Positions 1 through 9,031 are shown, counted from the stretch's first letter. The stretch: 64,000 nucleotides of DNA from Opitutales bacterium UBA5694 (GCA_002420185.1 DIHO01000020.1:164453-228452), one strand, 5' to 3'. Program-made: numbers and translations. The notes: generated from the letters alone by a model not told the origin.

Positions 1-613
1 TAACCGAGTCGGGCATACCCATTAGCGTTGCCGCCAGGACTGCTCCATAGCAGCAATAGTCCATCATAGCTCCACCTCCATTACGCTCCGCATCGAACAG
101 CCAATCGCAAAAATACTCTGAGCAACCAAGTTCTTCGGGTCCACAATGAGCAGCCCGGTAGTTGACGCCTCGAATGTCGCCGAGCTCACCATGGAAGGCC
201 ATCTGCAAGGCCTTTTGAATTTGAGGCCACCAGGCGATTGGCCAATTGACCACCAACTTAACGTCTCGCCTTTCCGCTAAGCTCAACATACGATTGGCAT
301 CCTCCAAATTGGCCGCAAGCGGTTTTTCGATTAGCACGTGCAATCCGTACTCCATCGCTTGAATCGCGAAGTCAGCTCCTTGCAAGTTACTTCCAAATAC
401 ATAAGCCGCATCGATGGTCTCGTTTTCTAGCAAGGCCTCTGCAGAACCGTAAACCGGACATCCGTAGGTTTCCGCAAACCGACCTGTCAGTGCGTCGATC
501 GGATCTGCTGCTGCAACCAATTCCATTTCATCACAAGCACCAACAGCCTCCACCTCGCCCCAAATATGATCATGACTCAACCCCAATACCCCAATTTTCA
601 GCTTCTCGCTCAT
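1..613 (-). CDS. Gfo/Idh/MocA family oxidoreductase, 5' part only
   Basis: The gene starts with ATG at 613 and reads leftward off the window edge, leaving 204 codons. The N-terminus is a Rossmann NAD(P)-binding fold beginning IGVLGLSHDHIWGEV, the GLSHDH variant of the nucleotide-binding loop. The family's EKP motif is at residues 96-98; its lysine normally takes part in catalysis. Near the cut end, GGGAMMDYCCYGA is the usual start of the C-terminal substrate domain. Members oxidise or reduce a hydroxyl of sugars or inositols; this substrate cannot be told. No signal peptide is present, so it is probably cytoplasmic. It is transcribed away from the sugar module that starts at 1197. Confidence 0.85.
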   Translation of the reverse strand, partial: MSEKLKIGVLGLSHDHIWGEVEAVGACDEMELVAAADPIDALTGRFAETYGCPVYGSAEALLENETIDAAYVFGSNLQGADFAIQAMEYGLHVLIEKPLAANLEDANRMLSLAERRDVKLVVNWPIAWWPQIQKALQMAFHGELGDIRGVNYRAAHCGPEELGCSEYFCDWLFDAERNGGGAMMDYCCYGAVLAATLMGMPDSV

Positions 614-675
614 AACACCTAAATGTTAATCAACGAGATTTCCCACAACCAGAAAGTGATAGATGAGCTAATAAA

Positions 676-1089
676 GTGCGACGGATCAAGCATCCGAGCG
701 ACAAGGTCCTTGAATATGTGTTCTCCGCCGACCAATCCGATATTCCTAAGGCCAAAATCTTTGACTCTGCCTTCGCCCAGACTTTCAACGCACACGAACC
801 CAAAGACTCCAGAGGAAAGTCACTCTATCAATTGAGGACAAACCGCCGTATGTTCCGCTACCCTTTCGATTACATCGTTTGCACCGAAACATTCAAAAAT
901 TTGCCGCAAGACGTGCTTGACTAAACTTGGGCCAAAATCGAAGGCATTTTGGATCCAATCATCCGACACAAGGGATATAGCCAACCGACTTGAAGCGACA
1001 AAACCTTTGTCTTGGAGATTCTATTGTCAAACCATCCCTCGGCTACAGAATATTGGAAGATACGGATCTCAGGTAAGGCGACCGCTTAA
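676..1089 (+). pseudogene. Nonsense-broken C-terminal remnant of a planctomycete/verrucomicrobial hypothetical protein
   Basis: One reading frame stays coherent from 676 to 1089 apart from two internal stops, TAA at 922-924 and TGA at 991-993. The three pieces resemble, in order, the C-terminal end of a protein family I associate with PSD1/cytochrome-type proteins of Planctomycetes and Verrucomicrobia: RMFRYPFDYIVCTETFKNLP, then TWAKIEGILDPII, then KTFVLEILLSNHPSATEYW. No in-frame start precedes it, because a stop lies at 664. I therefore read it as the decayed 3' end of a once longer gene. The family match is from memory and has no known biochemical function. An alternative is chance open frames, but order and spacing argue against it. 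Confidence 0.5.
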
Positions 1090-1196
1090 ACAACCCAGTC
1101 GAGATGGGCCCTTATCGTCAATTTACGAGATTTGAAGACATTTCTGCTTAAAATTTACAAGGGATTGCCCAATCGTTACAATATAAGTTGCCCGAA

Positions 1197-2261
1197 ATGG
1201 ATTATCCTTCTTGGCTGTCAGAATACCTTATGAATTATCCCAAACTCCATAACGCCATGTGGCCAGGACTCGTCGGCAAAGGCGGCGACGAAGAGGGTGC
1301 CGAACCACCAATCAGTCTTGATCGCATGCTAGAACTAACAGCGGGTGCCGAAGTTAACGGACAGAAATTCGAGGGCATCGACTGCTTCCTGTTCCACCCG
1401 CACACTGATCCTGACGCCAACGACGACGAACTAAAAGCAATCGCGGACAAGATCGCCGGTCACGGATTCACGGTGGGATCGCTAGTAGCCCCCGTCTGGC
1501 CTGGAACAGTTGGTGACACCGCCATGGGCGATGTCGAACAGCAACAAAAATTTCTGACGGCGGTCGAAAAAGCCTGCCGCATAGCCAAAATCTTCAATGA
1601 CCACGGCGTGCGCAAGTATGGCGTCATCCGTATCGACTCCGCAGAGGGCGGTATCGAGAAATGGCGCGAAGATCCCAAGGCCAACACAGCTCGCATAGCC
1701 GATACCTTTAGGAAAGCCGCCAAAATCGCCGCCGACCATGGCGAGCGCTTGGCCGCCGAAGGCGAGATCTGCTGGGCGGGAATGCACTCCTGGAAGGACA
1801 TGCTCAATCTTCTCGAAGAAGTGGACATGCCAGAAACACTCGGATTTCAATGCGATCTGGCTCATACCTATCTCTATCTCCTAGGCTACAATTCGCCCGA
1901 ACATGCCCTTTTGCAGGAAGGCTATAGCGACGAGTTATTCTACGATGCCTATAAGACAATGACCGACGCTCTGCGTCCCTGGACGATCGACTTTCACGTT
2001 GCCCAGAATGATGGGAGTGTCCACGGCACAGGCTCGCACGACAAAACCGGCAAGCACTGCCCGGCAGACGACCCAAATGGGAAGTTAGATATCGTCAAGT
2101 GCTCTCGCTACTGGCTCGAAGGAGCCAAGGAACGCGGCATCGAGCATATTTGCTGGGACGGCTGCATGTTCCCGAATGCAAGGCTGGAAACCCCCGCTAC
2201 CTGGAACACAATTCTTAGCTCGATGGTTGACGTTCGCAACGCACATGGCTGGAACGCGTAA
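1197..2261 (+). CDS. Sugar phosphate isomerase/epimerase-like TIM-barrel protein
   Basis: A 354-residue protein of the xylose-isomerase-like TIM-barrel superfamily. Acidic and histidine residues suited to a divalent metal site occur along the chain, for example the EGEICWAG strand, the CDLAHTY strand, DFHVAQNDGS and the final HICWDGC. Such enzymes interconvert aldoses and ketoses or epimerise keto sugars; the substrate is not evident. I chose the ATG at 1197; an in-frame TTG at 1188 would add three residues. It is the first gene of a co-oriented sugar module and lies 57 bases upstream of a second TIM-barrel enzyme. There is no signal peptide, so it is cytoplasmic. Confidence 0.8.
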   Translation: MDYPSWLSEYLMNYPKLHNAMWPGLVGKGGDEEGAEPPISLDRMLELTAGAEVNGQKFEGIDCFLFHPHTDPDANDDELKAIADKIAGHGFTVGSLVAPVWPGTVGDTAMGDVEQQQKFLTAVEKACRIAKIFNDHGVRKYGVIRIDSAEGGIEKWREDPKANTARIADTFRKAAKIAADHGERLAAEGEICWAGMHSWKDMLNLLEEVDMPETLGFQCDLAHTYLYLLGYNSPEHALLQEGYSDELFYDAYKTMTDALRPWTIDFHVAQNDGSVHGTGSHDKTGKHCPADDPNGKLDIVKCSRYWLEGAKERGIEHICWDGCMFPNARLETPATWNTILSSMVDVRNAHGWNA

Positions 2262-2318
2262 AAACCCGTATCCAACACCTCTTCCTAAATCTTACACCCC
2301 AACTAAACCACAAATAAC

Positions 2319-3140
2319 ATGGCTAACATATCATTAGGAGCAGAAGTATACACCTGGTTCATGCGTGAATCCGGGGCCGCCTACGAGAACCAGCTAGGAC
2401 ACATGATCGAGATGGTTGAAAAGGCGGGATTTGAAGGCATCGAGCCGATGCATTTCTGGATGGGTGACCTCACCGACCCCATCAAACTCGCCGACAAACT
2501 CGCCCAGCATAATGTAAAACTTGCCGGTATTGCTCTTGTTTGCGACTGGAACAACCCCGAAGAAACCAACGATGAGAAACGGCAAGCCGATGACGCGATC
2601 GAAATCCTGAAAAAATTCCCTGGCTCCCCGCTTTGTACGGTTCAGATGCCAACCGGACGTCACAACCTGGAGCAGCGTCGTCTTAATCTAGTTGCCAATG
2701 TGAACGCGGTTTCCCGCAGGGCACACGATGCCGGACTTCGCTGTTCCTTCCACCCGAATTCACCAGATACCTCCATCAACCGCACCGAAGAAGACTACGC
2801 TGTCATCCTGAATGGACTCGATTCGAGCGTGACGGGATGGACTCCTGACGTGGGACACATCGCCAATGGTGGTATGGATCCTCTCGCGAAAATGAAAGAG
2901 TTCAGCTCCCTCATCAACCACGTCCACTACAAAGATTGGGACGGAAATCCCGAGTGGACTTTGATGGGTGAAGGAAAAATCGACTTTCTTGGAATAACCC
3001 AGTGGCTCGTCGACCAAGACCTGGATGGTTGGATTATCTGCGAAGACGAAGCGGATAAAGCCATCGGAGATCCAGACGGAGTCACTCTCCACGACGGCAA
3101 GTACTGCCAAGAGCAGCTGATTCCGATCATCAACGGATAA
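2319..3140 (+). CDS. Sugar phosphate isomerase/epimerase family protein
   Basis: A 273-residue TIM-barrel enzyme (AP-endonuclease-2 type fold), typical in length for the family. FEGIEPMHFWM near residue 40, the FHPNSPD strand, the TPDVGHIANGG strand and the late WIICEDEAD strand match the repeating beta-alpha units that carry metal-binding Glu, Asp and His residues. Members isomerise or epimerise sugars such as inosose, tagatose or hydroxypyruvate. It follows the 1197 gene closely and is followed by a strong terminator, so the two probably form one transcript and act on one substrate. The exact sugar cannot be read from the sequence. Confidence 0.82.
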   Translation: MANISLGAEVYTWFMRESGAAYENQLGHMIEMVEKAGFEGIEPMHFWMGDLTDPIKLADKLAQHNVKLAGIALVCDWNNPEETNDEKRQADDAIEILKKFPGSPLCTVQMPTGRHNLEQRRLNLVANVNAVSRRAHDAGLRCSFHPNSPDTSINRTEEDYAVILNGLDSSVTGWTPDVGHIANGGMDPLAKMKEFSSLINHVHYKDWDGNPEWTLMGEGKIDFLGITQWLVDQDLDGWIICEDEADKAIGDPDGVTLHDGKYCQEQLIPIING

Positions 3141-3165
3141 AATTCCTTGGGGATTTCGAATTCCA

Positions 3166-3197
3166 AGCCCCGCAGCCCTAAAGCTGCGGGGCTTTTT
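3166..3197 (+). terminator. Rho-independent terminator after the two isomerase genes
   Basis: A perfect 11-bp stem, AGCCCCGCAGC at 3166-3176 and its complement at 3183-3193, closes a 6-base loop and runs into TTTTT. It lies 26 bases past the stop of the second isomerase gene, so it separates that transcript from the regulator downstream. Confidence 0.9.
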
Positions 3198-3333
3198 GAA
3201 TTTCCACGTGAGCCGTAGATGCAATCTCAACTCCAGATCATTCGCCTTGCGATTCTTGGATGATGCTGGTTTTTCTTTCTCCCAATAATCTCGCTCAACT
3301 GCCTATGGCAAATTTAAGTGAAGATTGAATAGG

Positions 3334-4083
3334 ATGAAGAAACTATCCCACGGCAACGACTCTCTTTCCCAGTTCATCGTGGGCAACGGGATCGTGAATG
3401 CCGGGCAATTGCTATTCGACTGCATTCCCGGGCTCCTATTTTTTGTCAAAGACGCCAATCGACACTTTGTCTACGTAAACCAAGAGCTGGCTGATTTTAT
3501 GGGGCTGAAGAACAAAAGCGAAATCGTGGGAAGACCCGATTCCGATTTCTTCGCGGACGATATCGAGAAAAGCTACGCTGCGGATGACAAACGGGTGATC
3601 GAAGAGGGGTACATCCTCAAAAACAAGGTGGAACTCATCACAACTTCACAACGCCTCATCCAATGGCACATCACCAACAAAGTGCCTCTGATCAATGGTC
3701 AGGGAAAGGTCTGCGGATTAGCGGGCGTAACCCGGAAATTTGAAGGCAACACCAACGCACTTCACCGATCTGCCCTCGATCGATCCATACACTACATTTC
3801 ATCGAACTATGCTCAGGAAATCAAGCTCAAGGATCTCGCTAAAGAGTGTGGCCTCTCCCTCAGCGCCTTTGAGCGGCACTTCAAGAAGAGCTTTCACCTT
3901 ACTCCCATCCAATACCTGAATCGCTACCGTATACAGCAGTCTTGCGCAGCCCTAAGCCAAACCGACGCACCGATTTCGGCAATCGCCATGGACTGTGGCT
4001 TTTACGATCAAAGCCACTTTACCCGGTCTTTCCTTCGCGTTTTGCACACGACCCCAGCGGCTTATCGTAAACGGTATACCTGA
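3334..4083 (+). CDS. PAS domain-containing AraC family transcriptional regulator
   Basis: About 249 residues. A PAS sensor domain covers roughly residues 25-130 (IPGLLFFVKDANRHFVYVN opens it). It is followed by a C-terminal AraC/XylS double helix-turn-helix, with LKDLAKECGLSLSAFERHF as the first helix-turn-helix and CGFYDQSHFTRSF as the second. This PAS-AraC layout is common in sugar clusters of Verrucomicrobia; the PAS domain presumably binds a small ligand. ATG at 3334 is chosen over an in-frame TTG at 3325. Set inside the sugar module between the isomerases and the aldolase/dehydrogenase, it is the likely local activator. The ligand is unknown. Confidence 0.85.
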   Translation: MKKLSHGNDSLSQFIVGNGIVNAGQLLFDCIPGLLFFVKDANRHFVYVNQELADFMGLKNKSEIVGRPDSDFFADDIEKSYAADDKRVIEEGYILKNKVELITTSQRLIQWHITNKVPLINGQGKVCGLAGVTRKFEGNTNALHRSALDRSIHYISSNYAQEIKLKDLAKECGLSLSAFERHFKKSFHLTPIQYLNRYRIQQSCAALSQTDAPISAIAMDCGFYDQSHFTRSFLRVLHTTPAAYRKRYT

Positions 4084-4251
4084 GTCCTTCGCGGCAAACC
4101 TCCATTCCCTAGCTATCCAAGCCCCTCAATGCCGTTTCCGTACATATCATTGCGGAAAAAGTCCTAGCGTACATTGACCTTTTCTCCAATAATCTAGCCT
4201 AAAAATCACCCTTACGCCCTCAAACCCCAAGAAACCGTAAACGTTTAGAAT

Positions 4252-6027
4252 ATGCAAAGCCAGTGGAACAACGAGGATGCCGCGAAAATTGAAAACGATC
4301 TTCTTTCGCTCCGAGCCTACGCCACCGCTACCTTTTACAAATCGGTTACCGGGGTGCATCTTTTTGGAACGGTCAAGACGACGTCGCGTGATGTTTTTGG
4401 AGAAGACCGTACCCATCTCTTTATACCACGAGCTGGGAAATACATCAGCCTCGACAACGAACGGCTCGTGAAACTGGGACAGCTGGATTGCTTGCCCAGC
4501 CAAGATTTGCCACTTCAACTCTCTCTTTGCGGAGAACTCCAGCCAAGCCAAGCCCCCACCGCCGACACGCTTCTCCATGCCGCAATCCCTTCTCGTTTCG
4601 TCGATCAAACCTGCTCTTCCGCCACTTTGGCTTTAGCAAATCATACAAACGTAAAATCTCTAACAACGGAGATTTTCGGCAATCGAGTCGCCGTCTCCCC
4701 TACCAAGAAAAGTCGATCGGAACAGGTAAAAGCGATTCTGGCGCTTCTCGACAGCTCCGAGCTAGTAGGGATTCTTGTGCCAAGTCTGGGACTTCTAACG
4801 TTCAGCGACGAAGCGAACGAATGCCACGACCGAACAGTGTTTTTAAATGCCGCTACCAAGGCTTATTTCGAAACCACGAGCACTACGACTGAACCTAAAG
4901 AGGCCACTGCGACCCAGACAATGGAAATCGCTATGTTGCGCCAATTCATATCCAAAAAAAAAGGACAAGCGCTAGTTGTGGTTCACGACGACTCTGCTTC
5001 CTCTCGATCGCTTGCGGGTAGTAAAACCGCACAATCGCTCGGAGCAGTGACCGACGGCAATCATGAGGAGTCTATTTCCTCGGACGCACCTGTCTGCACC
5101 ATCCTCTGGCCCAACAGAGGCGTATTTGGTTTCGGACAAGACAAGCACGAAGCCAGGAAAGTCGCTCAATTTGCGACTCAAGTCGGCGAAGCAAAAATTC
5201 TTGCTAACGCAACTGGCGGTTGGGTGGAAACTACAATTACTGGTCCAGAAGCTTACTCTTCACACGAAGGGCTCCTCCAAGGGAAAATTGCCCTTGTATC
5301 CGGTTCAGCAGCGGGGATCGGCTTGGCGACTGCAACCACGCTAGCAGAGGCGGGAGCCTGCGTTATTGGGGTAGATATCATTCCAGAGATCAATTCGATC
5401 ATGGAGGGAATTGGGGCACTTGGCATCACGGTCGACCTCACACAGGAAGACCAGATTGGATCTCTCATTGAACGAATCATCCGCGAGTTTGGGGGACTCG
5501 ACATTGTAGTATCCAACGCAGGGATTTTCACTGCAGGAGCCTACCTAGAAGATATGGAACAGAGGAAGTGGGAGCGAAGCATAGCGGTCAACCTCACTAG
5601 TCACCAAATGCTACTCAAACATGCCATACCATTCGTCAAAAAAGGTATCAACCCAACCATCATCTTCATTGGTTCCCGAAACGTCAACGCTCCTGGAGCC
5701 GGTGCCGCCAGCTACTCCTGTGCAAAAGCGGCCTTGACCCAGCTCTGCCGCGTGGCCGCGCTGGAACTAGCTTCTGAAGGAGTGAGGGTAAACATCATTC
5801 ATCCAGATGCCGTTTTCGATACCAAGCTCTGGACCAAGGAAGCCCTCGAACGTTCTGCCGAACGCTACGGAATTACGGTGGAACAGTACAAAAAGCGCAA
5901 CCTCATGAAAACGGAAATCACCTCACGAAGCGTTGGCAACACCGTAGTCGCCCTCGCCTCAGACGCCTTCGCTAAAACCACGGGAGCTCAAATCCCAGTC
6001 GACGGTGGTAACGACCGGATCATTTAA
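4252..6027 (+). CDS. RhaD-type class II aldolase/short-chain dehydrogenase fusion with a degenerate aldolase half
   Basis: The 591 residues resemble the bifunctional rhamnulose-1-phosphate aldolase/alcohol dehydrogenase family, usually near 700 residues. The C-terminal SDR half (about 343-591) looks intact: SGSAAGIG dinucleotide loop, VVSNAG, active-site Tyr488 and Lys492 in YSCAKAA, and the family ending TTGAQIPVDGGNDRII. The N-terminal aldolase half is shortened and altered. The GGGNTS phosphate loop reads FGTVKTTS; the expected metal-binding HTH stretch reads DQTCSS; and the later LKHG stretch reads VPSLG. All metal-ligand histidines therefore seem lost. I infer an active NAD-dependent dehydrogenase with a dead or repurposed aldolase domain, oxidising an aldehyde or sugar in the same pathway as the downstream DhaKL and LsrF-like proteins. 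Confidence 0.8.
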   Translation: MQSQWNNEDAAKIENDLLSLRAYATATFYKSVTGVHLFGTVKTTSRDVFGEDRTHLFIPRAGKYISLDNERLVKLGQLDCLPSQDLPLQLSLCGELQPSQAPTADTLLHAAIPSRFVDQTCSSATLALANHTNVKSLTTEIFGNRVAVSPTKKSRSEQVKAILALLDSSELVGILVPSLGLLTFSDEANECHDRTVFLNAATKAYFETTSTTTEPKEATATQTMEIAMLRQFISKKKGQALVVVHDDSASSRSLAGSKTAQSLGAVTDGNHEESISSDAPVCTILWPNRGVFGFGQDKHEARKVAQFATQVGEAKILANATGGWVETTITGPEAYSSHEGLLQGKIALVSGSAAGIGLATATTLAEAGACVIGVDIIPEINSIMEGIGALGITVDLTQEDQIGSLIERIIREFGGLDIVVSNAGIFTAGAYLEDMEQRKWERSIAVNLTSHQMLLKHAIPFVKKGINPTIIFIGSRNVNAPGAGAASYSCAKAALTQLCRVAALELASEGVRVNIIHPDAVFDTKLWTKEALERSAERYGITVEQYKKRNLMKTEITSRSVGNTVVALASDAFAKTTGAQIPVDGGNDRII

Positions 6028-6163
6028 TCCCTTTCATGAATTATCCCTAATCGTCTTACAATTTCCATTCTCTCTAAACTTTATTAATTTTAAAACTACT
6101 GATTCCCGTTGATTCCATTCGTGAATATTCGTGATATCTGAGGGCACTAAAATTTATTCCTAA

Positions 6164-7159
6164 ATGAAAAAATTACTCAACGATCCCAATCAAGCCGCAG
6201 CGGAACTCATCGATGGCCTCGTCGATTACTACAACGGTAGCGTAACCAAAGCAGGTCCTGGTGCGATTGCCCTTACCGAAATCGCAGCTGACAAAGTCGC
6301 CCTCCTTGTCGGAGGCGGCACCGGACACGAACCCATCTACCACGGCCTTATCGGACCTGGTATGGCTGATGGAGCCGCATGTGGGGACATCTTTGCCGCT
6401 CCTCCTCCTAATGTCATCCTTGACGCCACAAGAGCTGTAAACAAAGGCCAAGGGGTACTTTTCCTTTACGGCAACTACGCGGGTGATGTCATGAACTTCA
6501 AGATCGCCGCTCAGCTCGCTGCCGCGGAAGGAATTCGGGTTGAAACTGTTTTGATTTGGGACGATGTCGCGTCTGCTCCTCCCAGCGACAAAGAAAGCCG
6601 GCGCGGTATCGCCGGACTCATTCCGATCGTAAAGCTCGCGGGAGCTGCGGCCGAAAAAGCAACGGATCTCGAGGAACTGGTCAGTCTTGTAACACTAGCC
6701 CGCGACAACACGCGCTCCGTCGGTGTCGCCCTTTCGCCTGGCTCAATTCCCGCAACGGGAATGCCCACATTTGAACTCGATGAAGATTCTATCGGCATCG
6801 GTATGGGCATCCACGGCGAGCAAGGAGTCGGAGTGGATAAGATGATGACCGCGGACGCCTTGGCAGACAAGCTAGTCGATCTCATCTTGGCCGACGATCT
6901 TCCTATCGGCTCGGGAGACGAAGTACTCGTTCTCATTAACAGTCTAGGCTCCACAACTATGATGGAATGCCTCATTGTTCTGAAACGGGTCAAAGCCATC
7001 CTAACCGAAAAAGATATTAAGATTTACGACGTCCTTCTGGGTCCACTAGTGACTTGCCAGGAAATGGCCGGACTCTCAATCAGTTTCACCAAGCTCGACG
7101 AAACGCTAAAACCTCTTTGGGATACGCCGTGCTCATCCCTCGGATACACAAAGCTCTAG
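6164..7159 (+). CDS. dhaK: Dihydroxyacetone kinase subunit DhaK (or related ketose kinase)
   Basis: A 331-residue DhaK. The substrate-binding GGGTGHEP loop carries His55, and GIHGEQG carries His217, which in the family forms a hemiaminal bond with the carbonyl of dihydroxyacetone. The GDIFAAPPPNVIL and YGNYAGDVMNF strands are typical. DhaK binds the ketose and works with DhaL, the nucleotide-binding subunit, encoded 129 bases downstream. No DhaM phosphotransfer subunit is seen, so the pair may use ATP directly. Members of this family also phosphorylate erythrulose and other ketoses. With isomerases upstream and an aldolase downstream, a ketose other than dihydroxyacetone is possible. Confidence 0.9.
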   Translation: MKKLLNDPNQAAAELIDGLVDYYNGSVTKAGPGAIALTEIAADKVALLVGGGTGHEPIYHGLIGPGMADGAACGDIFAAPPPNVILDATRAVNKGQGVLFLYGNYAGDVMNFKIAAQLAAAEGIRVETVLIWDDVASAPPSDKESRRGIAGLIPIVKLAGAAAEKATDLEELVSLVTLARDNTRSVGVALSPGSIPATGMPTFELDEDSIGIGMGIHGEQGVGVDKMMTADALADKLVDLILADDLPIGSGDEVLVLINSLGSTTMMECLIVLKRVKAILTEKDIKIYDVLLGPLVTCQEMAGLSISFTKLDETLKPLWDTPCSSLGYTKL

Positions 7160-7288
7160 TCGGCTCAACCTACCTCAGCCTTGAATCACACAGCACTCAA
7201 TTCAAAGGCAGGTCTGCTTATCCCTAAACAACCGTATTTTAGCTGCTAAAAGATAAGCAACCTCACCCTAGCTACTACACACCAAACT

Positions 7289-7924
7289 ATGCTCGACCGT
7301 ACCTTAAGCCCCAACGAAGTTAAAGAAATGATCCTTTCGATTTGCGATAAAATCATCGCAAGTGAGGCCAAGCTCTCCGAAGCCGACCGCAAGCTAGGTG
7401 ACGGTGACCATGGCCTGGGAATGCAACGTGGATTCACAGCCGCCAAGGCACAGGTAGAAGCACTTGATCCGAAATCAATAGGCGAAGTGTTCTCCGCCAC
7501 CGGTATGGCCCTGATGGCTTCTATGGGTGGGGCCTCGGGAGCTGTTATGGGGATGCTCTACCAAAGTGGTGGCACGGCTCTCAACGAATGCGAGGCCCTT
7601 GACGCTCCGGCTCTCTCTAGGTTTCTCGATGCGGCCCGAGATGGAGTCTGCAATCTTGGAGGAGCCAAGCCAGGCGACAAGACTATGGTCGATGCACTTG
7701 TGGGAGCTCAGGAAGCGGGTCAGGCTAGCGTAGACAAATCACTTTCTGAAGCATTCGCCGCGATCGCAGCCGGAGCCTCCGACGGCATGGAGAAAACCAA
7801 GGCCATGATCGCTACAATGGGACGCGCCAAAACGCTTGGTGAAAAATCAATCGGACATCCCGATCCCGGTGCCTTATCCGTATCCATAATGTTCAACACA
7901 ATGAACGAATACGTAAATTGTTAG
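7289..7924 (+). CDS. dhaL: Dihydroxyacetone kinase subunit DhaL
   Basis: A 211-residue DhaL, the usual length. The signature KLGDGDHG at residues 35-42 supplies the aspartates that hold the two magnesium ions and the nucleotide. MGGASGAVMGM and GAKPGDKTMVDAL are the other conserved nucleotide-site segments, and the GHPDPGALS ending is typical. It transfers phosphate to the ketose held by DhaK, encoded just upstream in the same orientation. The protein is cytoplasmic. Without DhaM in the window it may act as an ATP-dependent kinase subunit. Confidence 0.9.
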   Translation: MLDRTLSPNEVKEMILSICDKIIASEAKLSEADRKLGDGDHGLGMQRGFTAAKAQVEALDPKSIGEVFSATGMALMASMGGASGAVMGMLYQSGGTALNECEALDAPALSRFLDAARDGVCNLGGAKPGDKTMVDALVGAQEAGQASVDKSLSEAFAAIAAGASDGMEKTKAMIATMGRAKTLGEKSIGHPDPGALSVSIMFNTMNEYVNC

Positions 7925-8098
7925 CTCAGCGCTTAAGCCTTCTTAGTTTAGCAAATTTAGCCAATCCGCAGCTGCTCAGGCTGTAGAAACTGAGCTACTA
8001 AGAATCCAAAAAATACAAACTGAAAACCAGCTCCCTTCGGACACGACAACACCATTTCCTGAACAACTGAACTCTAAACATAATAACCTTCTATAAAA

Positions 8099-8974
8099 AT
8101 GGCAGATCTAGACGACATCAGAGACGGCGACAATTTCGGGCTTAATACACCCGCTGATACCAACTCCTTTTACCTAAAAGGAATGAACAGTGTTGACTGG
8201 GGTATCAAAAATCGCATGTCACGCATTTTCAATCGTAAATCAGGACGTACTGTTATGCTCGCGTTTGACCACGGCTTCCTCATGGGGCCCACTTCAGGGC
8301 TCGAGCGCATCGACCTCAATATCGCGCCCCTCGCAGAGCACGCAGACTGTCTCATGGGAACGCGTGGGATGATCCGCTCTTGTATCCCAGCTGAAAATAC
8401 GAAACCAATTTGTCTTCGGACCGACACCGGAACGACTATCCTTACCGAAATGAACCATAATGTCCTGCTCGATGAGGCCGAAGCCATCAGCATGAATGCA
8501 ACGGCCATGGCGGCGATGATCGCCGTTGGTGATGCCGCTACAGAAGCCTTAACGATCGCCAACATCAGCCGATTGGTTGATGTAGGCCAAAAGTACAGTA
8601 TCCCAGTGATGGGTGTGACCGCAGTCGGTAAAGACATGGCCCGTGACTCTCGCTACTTCGGCCTTGCTGCCCGTGTTTGTGCGGAAAATGGTGCCAGCAT
8701 TGTTAAGACCTACTACACGGAAGGCTTTGAAAATGTGGTCGCCGCTACTCCAGTTCCTGTCGTGATCGCTGGTGGAAAGAAGCTTCCGGAAATCGAAGCT
8801 CTTGAACTCGCCTACAACGCAATCCAATGCGGGGCCGCTGGCGTCGACATGGGTCGCAACGTCTTCCAGTCCGAAGCCCCTCTGGCCATGATCAAAGCCG
8901 TTGCGGGAGTGGTTCACGACGGACTAAAACCTGCGGAGGGGTTGGAGCTCTTCAACGACCTTAAGAACGCATAG
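8099..8974 (+). CDS. lsrF: LsrF-like class I aldolase/thiolase
   Basis: A 291-residue protein, the same length as Escherichia coli LsrF and similar along its whole length (start MADLDDIRDG, SRIFNRKSGRTVMLAFDHG, GLERIDLNIAPL, VIAGGKKLPE, GVDMGRNVFQ). Lys203 in IVKTYYTE corresponds to the Schiff-base lysine. LsrF handles the phosphorylated product of autoinducer-2, and the wider family contains DeoC/FbaB-type class I aldolases. No other lsr gene is present here. Beside dhaK and dhaL it more likely cleaves a phosphorylated ketose, which is an inference. It is the last gene of the module, before a strong terminator. Confidence 0.85.
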   Translation: MADLDDIRDGDNFGLNTPADTNSFYLKGMNSVDWGIKNRMSRIFNRKSGRTVMLAFDHGFLMGPTSGLERIDLNIAPLAEHADCLMGTRGMIRSCIPAENTKPICLRTDTGTTILTEMNHNVLLDEAEAISMNATAMAAMIAVGDAATEALTIANISRLVDVGQKYSIPVMGVTAVGKDMARDSRYFGLAARVCAENGASIVKTYYTEGFENVVAATPVPVVIAGGKKLPEIEALELAYNAIQCGAAGVDMGRNVFQSEAPLAMIKAVAGVVHDGLKPAEGLELFNDLKNA

Positions 8975-9001
8975 GGAAATCCGTCGCAACTTTAATTTCT
9001 G

Positions 9002-9031
9002 AAGGCTGAACTTGAAGGTTCAGCCTTTTTT
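9002..9031 (+). terminator. Rho-independent terminator after the lsrF-like gene
   Basis: A 10-bp perfect stem, AAGGCTGAAC at 9002-9011 and its complement at 9018-9027, has a 6-base loop and a T-run to 9031. It ends the module that starts at 4252. It also lies beyond the end of the leftward sulfatase operon (last stop at 9199), where it could act from the other side. Confidence 0.88.

Noticed and set aside
7940..8004. Inverted TTCTTAGT/ACTAAGAA arms upstream of the LsrF-like gene
   Set aside because: Eight-base arms separated by almost 50 bases in an AT-rich gap; could be chance and lacks a T-run or conserved core.
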